NCBI GenBank assembly: GCA_030446545.1 | Contig: JAUJNB010000001.1 | Span: 148,550 to 212,549 of the forward strand | DNA length: 64,000 bases | From: Acidimicrobiales bacterium | GTDB taxonomy: Bacteria; Actinomycetota; Acidimicrobiia; Acidimicrobiales; CADCSY01 | Reading direction: 5' to 3' | In this document: positions 59,234 through 64,000 of the stretch, piece after piece | Layout: the number at the start of each line of letters is the position of its first letter | How positions within the stretch are numbered: the first letter of the stretch is position 1 | The notes under the pieces: model-generated | What the model was told of the DNA's origin: nothing | What the model saw: the letters and a program-made list of their open reading frames with translations, nothing else | Database searches by the model: none | Position numbers and translations under genes: made by a program

Positions 59234-60139
59234 TCAGGTCGGGGGGAGGAAGCCCTCAGCGGGTTCGGCCGGCGACCGGCGGCCCGGGACCGTGCTGGGG
59301 CCAGGCGCGGGCCCGGCCGGAGCGGGCGGGGCGATGCCGGGCGGGGTGGCGGCCGGCTGGGCCACGCCGGCGGGCCAGGGAACGCCGGCAGGAGTCCATC
59401 GGGCCTGGTGGACGGCAGCCACGCACGCCAGAAAGGCCTCGGGGTTGGTTCCCGACGGCGGCGAGTGGCCCATTCGGGCGGCGATGGCGGTGGCCAGCTG
59501 GGTGGCCAGCGAGGTCCGGGTGGGCAGGGGGAGGCTGGCGGCGCGCAGCAGGTAGGACCGCACAGCCACGTGGTCGTCCCCGCTCAGCCCGGCCGGGTCG
59601 AGGGTGGCAGCGTAGGCCTCGTAGCCGGGCGGCACGGCGAAGGCGGTGGCGGTCGGCGCCTGGGCTCCCGTGCGTTGGCGCAGCACCAGCGTCCCGGCGG
59701 CCAGGTCGCCCAGGCGCTGGTTGTCCCGGGTGAACAGGATGGACAGGACCGCGCCCGCCCCGCTGGTGAGGTAGAGATCGACCAGAACGAGGAAGCCCCG
59801 CACCGCGGCGTGGCGGAAGCGGATCGGGGCGCCGTCGGTGGTCACCACCCGCAGGCCCAGAGCGGCCTTGCCCGGGGTGCGGCCCCGCCACAACGACTCG
59901 AAGGCGATGGGGTAGCCGAGCAGCACGACCGTGATGACCAGGACCACCACGACGAAACCGAGGGTGAACGAGGTCCCCGAGCTGACCAGTGCCAACAGGG
60001 CGATCAGGGCGATGGTGAGCACCACCGCCTGGATGGCCAGGTCGATCAACCCGGCCAGGAGCCGCGACCCGAGTCCGGCCGTCTCGAACTGCAGCTCCAC
60101 CGCCTCGGGGGTCACCAGGCGTGGCGTCCCGGTCTCCAT
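59234..60139 (-). CDS. RDD-family membrane protein
   Basis: 301 residues. The RDD region begins AGLGSRLLAGLIDLAIQAVV, with GRTPGKAALGLRVV and RRTGAQ-type ends around residues 20-150. Three helices are seen. The C-terminal tail is Pro/Ala-rich and probably disordered. The ATG at 60139 fits, with 25 bases to the divergent SpoIIM-like gene. In actinobacteria these two often occur together with a MoxR/DUF58 group, which is not seen here. Confidence 0.85.
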   Translation of the reverse strand: METGTPRLVTPEAVELQFETAGLGSRLLAGLIDLAIQAVVLTIALIALLALVSSGTSFTLGFVVVVLVITVVLLGYPIAFESLWRGRTPGKAALGLRVVTTDGAPIRFRHAAVRGFLVLVDLYLTSGAGAVLSILFTRDNQRLGDLAAGTLVLRQRTGAQAPTATAFAVPPGYEAYAATLDPAGLSGDDHVAVRSYLLRAASLPLPTRTSLATQLATAIAARMGHSPPSGTNPEAFLACVAAVHQARWTPAGVPWPAGVAQPAATPPGIAPPAPAGPAPGPSTVPGRRSPAEPAEGFLPPT

Positions 60140-60164
60140 CGTCGCGAGGGTACCGTCGGGGCCG

Positions 60165-61172
60165 ATGGACCTCGACCGCTTCCTCACCACCAACACCCCG
60201 ACGTGGGAGCGCCTGGCCGACCTCACCGCCCGGGCCAACCGGGGGGTCCGGCGCCTGGAGGCCGCCGAGCTGGAGGAGTTGGTGGCCCTCTACCAGCGCA
60301 CCTCCACCCACCTGTCGCTGGCTCGCACCTACCTGCGTGACCCTGGCTTGATCGCCCGCCTCACCGGTCTGGTGGCGGCCGGGACGGCGGTCGTCTACGG
60401 CACCCGGCCCCGGACGCTGCGGACCCTGGGGCTGTTCTTCACCACCACCTTCCCGGCGGCGGTATGGCACCTGCGACGGTTCGTGGCCGCGAGCACCCTG
60501 CTGCTGCTCGTCCCCGCCCTGGCCGTGGGCCTGTGGCTGGACTCCTCGCCTCGGGCCGTCGACGCCGCTGCACCCGAGGCGGTACGCCAGTCGCTCATCG
60601 AGGAGGACTTCGAGGCCTACTATTCCTCGGCGCCGGCCGCCGAGTTCGCCACCCAGGTGTTCACCAACAACGTCCGGGTGGCGGTCCTGGCCTTTGCCGG
60701 CGGGATCCTGGCCTGCCTGCCCACGGCCTTCGTCCTGGTCCTCAACGGCGCCAACGTGGGCGTGTCCGGGGGCTTGTTCGCCGCCGCCGGCGAGTCGCCC
60801 CGGTTCTTCGGCCTGATCCTGCCCCACGGGCTGTTGGAGCTGACCGCAGTGGCCATCGCCGGGGGCGCCGGACTGGCCCTGGGCTGGAGTTGGCTCGTGC
60901 CCGGCGACCGCTCCCGCCTCGACGCCCTGGCCGAGGAGGGCCGGCGCTCGGTGGTGGTGGTCCTCGGCCTGGTGGCCGCCTTCGCCGTGGCCGGGCTCAT
61001 CGAGGGCTTCGTCACCGGCCGGCCCTGGCCCACCGCCCTGCGGGTGGGCATCGGCGCCCTGGTCTGGGTGGCCTTTCTGTCCTATCTGGCCGCCCAGGGA
61101 CGACGGGCGGCCGCGGTGGGCCTCACCGGCACCCTGGGCGAGGACGAGCGGACGCCGGCGATCCTGGGCTGA
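60165..61172 (+). CDS. SpoIIM-like (DUF95) membrane protein
   Basis: 335 residues. The N-terminal part is helical and basic (LADLTARANRGVRRLEAAEL). It is followed by about seven helices and the family's conserved TNNVRVAVLAFAGGILACLP, NGANVGVSGG and LPHGLLELTAVAIAGGAGL. Non-sporulating actinobacteria keep this protein; function is unknown. It is three bases from the convergent NAGGN gene. Confidence 0.85.
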   Translation: MDLDRFLTTNTPTWERLADLTARANRGVRRLEAAELEELVALYQRTSTHLSLARTYLRDPGLIARLTGLVAAGTAVVYGTRPRTLRTLGLFFTTTFPAAVWHLRRFVAASTLLLLVPALAVGLWLDSSPRAVDAAAPEAVRQSLIEEDFEAYYSSAPAAEFATQVFTNNVRVAVLAFAGGILACLPTAFVLVLNGANVGVSGGLFAAAGESPRFFGLILPHGLLELTAVAIAGGAGLALGWSWLVPGDRSRLDALAEEGRRSVVVVLGLVAAFAVAGLIEGFVTGRPWPTALRVGIGALVWVAFLSYLAAQGRRAAAVGLTGTLGEDERTPAILG

Positions 61173-61175
61173 CGG

Positions 61176-62878
61176 TCAGGAGGTGGCCGCCGGAGCCCAC
61201 CCTCGAGGCAGGCCCCGGGTGGCGGGGAACAGCAGGTCCACGAAGCGCTGGGCCGTGGGCTGGGGTTCGTGGTTGGCCAGCCCGGGACGCTCGTTGGCCT
61301 CGATGAAGACGTAGTCGGGGCCCTCCACGTCGGGAATCAAGAAGTCGAAGCCGGCGACGGGAAGCTCGAGCACCCGGCTGGCCGACACCGCGGCCTCGGC
61401 CAGGGCCGGATGGAGCCGGGAGGTGACGTCGTGGATGGTGCCGCCGGTGTGGAGGTTGGCCGTGCGCCGCACGGCCAGGGCCTCACCGTCGCCCAACACG
61501 TCGTCGAGGCCACGGCCCACCGAGCGCAGGGCCTGAAGGGTGGTCTCGTCGACCGGGATGGTGGACTCGCCGCCGGTGGCTGCCGCCCGGCGCCGGCTCT
61601 GGGCCGCGATGAGGTCGCCTACCCGGTGGCGACCGTCACCCACGACCGTGGCCGGACGACGCACGGCCGCGGCCACCACCTCGTGGCCGATGACGACCAC
61701 GCGCAGGTCCTCACCCTCGCAACGCTGCTCCAGCAACACGTCGGCGCAATGGGCCCGGGCCCGCTCCACGGCCTCGACCAGCCCGTCACCGTCGGTGACG
61801 CCCACCGTGATCCCCGCCCCTTGCTCGCCCCGGGCGGGCTTGACCACCAGTTCCCCCACCTCAGCCAGAAAGGCCCGGTCGGCCTCGGCCGACGTCGAGG
61901 CCCGGCCCGGGGGCACGGCCAGGCCGGCGGCCGCCACCAGTCGACGGGTGATGCGCTTGTCGTCGCACCAGCTCACGGCCACACCCGAGGTCAGCTCCGA
62001 CAGCGACTCCCTGGTCACGATCTGGCGCCCCCCGTGGCTCAGGCGCAGGAAGCCGCCCTCGGCGTCGATGACCGTGACACCGATGCCCCGCCGGCGGGCC
62101 TCGTCGGCCACGATGCGGGCGTAGGGGTTCAGGGCCTGGTGGTCGTCGCTCAGCGGACCGGAGTAGAGGGGTTCGTTGATGGGGTTCTTGCGCTTGACGC
62201 AGAGCACCGGCACCCGGCTGAAGCCCAGCTTCTCGTACAGGGCGATGGCCGGGGCGTTGTCGTGCATGACCGACAGGTCGAGGTGGCGACAACCCCGGAC
62301 CGCCAGGAGCTGGCCCACGGCCGACACCAGGGCCGCGCCCAGGCCGGGGCGGGAGCTGAGGTGGTCGACGGCCAGGCACCACAGGCTGGCCCCGGCGTCG
62401 GGGTCGGCGATGGCCCGGCGGTGGTTGACCCCGGTGACCGTTCCCACCACCGCAGCCTCGGCGCTGTCCTCGGCCACCAGATGGCAGAACCGCTCGTCCT
62501 CGGCGTTGGCCACCAGCACCTCCGAGGGAGCCGTGACCATGCCGGCCTGGGCGTAGAGGCGGTTGACCGCCTCGGCGTCGTCGAGGCCGCCCAACGGTCG
62601 GATGGCCACGCCCCGGGGGGACGGGAGATGAGACCCGCGTCGCGCTTGGCGGGGTCGCGCTCGGGCACGAGCGAGCGCCGGAAGGTGTAGGACGGATCCA
62701 CGAAGAGCTCGTGCGGCGCCCGGCTCACGAGGACGTGGGGTTCGGGGTGGTAGAGGCACACGTCGCGCCGGCCCGGCTCCTCGGCCCGCAACTCGGCGGC
62801 CAGGGCGTGGTCGTCGTCGAAGGTCTGGCCGAAGACCAGCCGTCCCCACCCGCACTCCAGGGCGACGTTCTGCTTCAT
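61176..62878 (-). CDS. ngg: N-acetylglutaminylglutamine synthetase, GNAT plus ATP-grasp (one frameshift)
   Basis: Two-domain enzyme of NAGGN osmolyte synthesis. After an N-terminal region starting MKQNVALECGWGRLVFGQTF, a GNAT acetyltransferase domain (VDHLSSRPGLGAALVSAVGQ, DNAPAIALYEKLGFSRVPVL) precedes an ATP-grasp domain (ELVVKPARGEQGAGITVGVT, FDFLIPDVEGPDYVFIEANE). The frame changes near 62618 at a C/G run, one base short. Restored length is about 567 residues. The ATG overlaps the stop of the upstream asparagine synthase-like gene (ATGA). Confidence 0.88.
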
Positions 62879-64000
62879 CGCACGCCCTGGGCCTGGAGCC
62901 AGCGTTCGAGGAGCCCGAGCTGCCACAAGGTGTTCCCCCCGAGCGGGGTGATCTCGTCGTTGGGTGCTCCGAGGAGGGACTCGACCACCCCGGGGTCGAA
63001 CAGGCCCCGTTCCTTGGCCGCCGGGTCGTGGAGCGCCTCGGCCACCATCTCCAGGTACGGGCCCTGCAGGTGAGAGAGGGCGGGCACCGGGAAGTACCCC
63101 TTGGGCCGGTCGATGACCTCGGCGGGAACGACCCGCCGGGCCACCTCCTTGAGCACGCCCTTGCCGCCCTGGGCCAACTTGAGCTCGGGAGGGCAGGGCG
63201 CGGCCAACTCCACCAGCTCGTGGTCGAGGAAGGGCACCCGGGCCTCGAGGCCCCAGGCCATGGTCATGTTGTCGACCCGCTTGACGGGGTCGTCGACCAG
63301 CATGACCTCGGTGTCCAGACGGAGGCCGCGGTCGACCGCGGTGGCGGCACCGGGCCGGCCCAGGTGCTCGGCCACCAGGGCCCGGCTGGCGTCGTGGTCG
63401 AGGCGCCACTCCGGCGCCAGGAGGCGATGGACCCCGGCGTGGTCACGGTCGAAAAAGGCGGAGGCGTAGGCCTGGAGGGTGGCGTCGGCGTCCCGACCGT
63501 CGATCCCGGCCAGCGGCGGGTACCAGTGGTAGCCGGCGAAGACCTCGTCGGCCCCCTGGCCCGACTGCACCACCTTGACGTGGCGGCTCACCTCCTCGGC
63601 CAGCAGGTAGAAGCCCACGGCGTCATGGCTGACCATGGGCTCGCTCATGGCCGCCACCGCCCCGTCGAGGGCGGGGAGCAGGCGGTCGGTGCCGATGCGG
63701 AGCTGGTGGTGCTCGGTGGCGAAGGACCGGGCCACGACGTCGCTGTAGGCGAACTCGTCGCCCTTGCGCCCGCCGGCGTCGTCGAAGCCCACGCTGAACG
63801 TGGCCAGGCCGCGCTGGCCGGCCTCGGCCAGCAGGCCCACGATGAGGCTGGAGTCGAGCCCGCCCGAGAGCAGGACGCCCACGGCCACGTCGGCCACCAG
63901 CCGGCGCTCGACGGCCAGGCGCAGGGCGGCGGCCACTGCTTCCTGCCAGTCGGCGCCGGACATGGCCGCGTGCTCGGGCCGGCGCTCGTGCGCAGGCTGC
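62875..64000 (-). CDS. N-acetylglutaminylglutamine amidotransferase (asparagine synthase-like), N-terminus outside window
   Basis: The C-terminal synthetase domain of an asparagine synthase-type amidotransferase. The PP-loop is VGVLLSGGLDSSLIVGLL, and the active site continues VKVVQSGQGADEVFAGYHWY, FLDHELVELA and RPKGYFPVPAL. The frame is open to base 64000, so the class II glutaminase half lies beyond the edge. Its overlap with ngg shows this is the NAGGN enzyme rather than AsnB. NAGGN is a compatible solute, so the organism meets osmotic stress. The usual M42 peptidase partner is not in the window. Confidence 0.88.
   Translation of the reverse strand, partial: QPAHERRPEHAAMSGADWQEAVAAALRLAVERRLVADVAVGVLLSGGLDSSLIVGLLAEAGQRGLATFSVGFDDAGGRKGDEFAYSDVVARSFATEHHQLRIGTDRLLPALDGAVAAMSEPMVSHDAVGFYLLAEEVSRHVKVVQSGQGADEVFAGYHWYPPLAGIDGRDADATLQAYASAFFDRDHAGVHRLLAPEWRLDHDASRALVAEHLGRPGAATAVDRGLRLDTEVMLVDDPVKRVDNMTMAWGLEARVPFLDHELVELAAPCPPELKLAQGGKGVLKEVARRVVPAEVIDRPKGYFPVPALSHLQGPYLEMVAEALHDPAAKERGLFDPGVVESLLGAPNDEITPLGGNTLWQLGLLERWLQAQGVR

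Overview
The window is about 70% G+C by eye, densely packed, and almost entirely housekeeping-type chromosome. Several features point to an actinobacterium, most likely of the class Acidimicrobiia (inference): a SUF iron-sulfur cluster with SufU and a Rieske-type ferredoxin, GatCAB, a PASTA kinase, RDD and SpoIIM-like membrane proteins, and heavy GTG start use with ATGA/GTGA overlaps. I see no prophage, insertion sequence, CRISPR array, rRNA or tRNA.

Layout. 1-6.3 kb: a truncated APC permease, an alpha/beta hydrolase, an MBL-fold hydrolase, an ABC-2 exporter and a CHRD lipoprotein. 6.4-16.5 kb: a split SUF region. sufC-sufS-sufU and a MOSC gene run forward. sufB, sufD, a Rieske ferredoxin, a second sufC and a pterin carbinolamine dehydratase run backward, with a membrane protein and a Cys-rich small protein between sufB and sufD. 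The two promoter regions share a similar palindrome. 16.5-31.5 kb: prolyl oligopeptidase, a decayed DUF559-like gene, a methyltransferase, a PIG-L deacetylase, an atypical FtsH-like protease, a flavin reductase, an ABC exporter, MutY, a methyltransferase, an SGNH hydrolase, a K+ channel-like protein and ilvD. 31.5-39.3 kb: a four-gene ABC exporter operon carrying two long inverted repeats, then a copper operon (copZ, periplasmic protein, copA) behind paired CsoR-type operators. 39.3-47 kb: MATE and MFS exporters with a TetR regulator, gatC-gatA-gatB, and a VapBC pair. 47-64 kb: esterase, SCP2 protein, PASTA kinase, ligA, an AbiEii-like nucleotidyltransferase with a small partner, mnmA with its cysteine desulfurase, a carbonic anhydrase remnant, AraC regulator, RDD and SpoIIM proteins, and the N-acetylglutaminylglutamine amide (NAGGN) osmolyte genes running off the right edge.

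Sequence quality. About twenty single-base frameshifts interrupt otherwise intact genes, including essential ones (sufB, gatA, gatB, ligA). Nearly all sit in short runs of G or C, which fits indel errors in the read data better than pseudogenes. Those genes are given as one CDS across the shift.

The most unusual non-coding signal is a family of intergenic palindromic repeats. It occupies the four longer junctions between convergent genes that hold no other large hairpin (about 25.9, 29.7, 35.2 and 47.1 kb), with a fragment near 6.3 kb. Two copies keep the same hairpin while four base pairs of one stem are changed on both sides, which suggests selection for structure.
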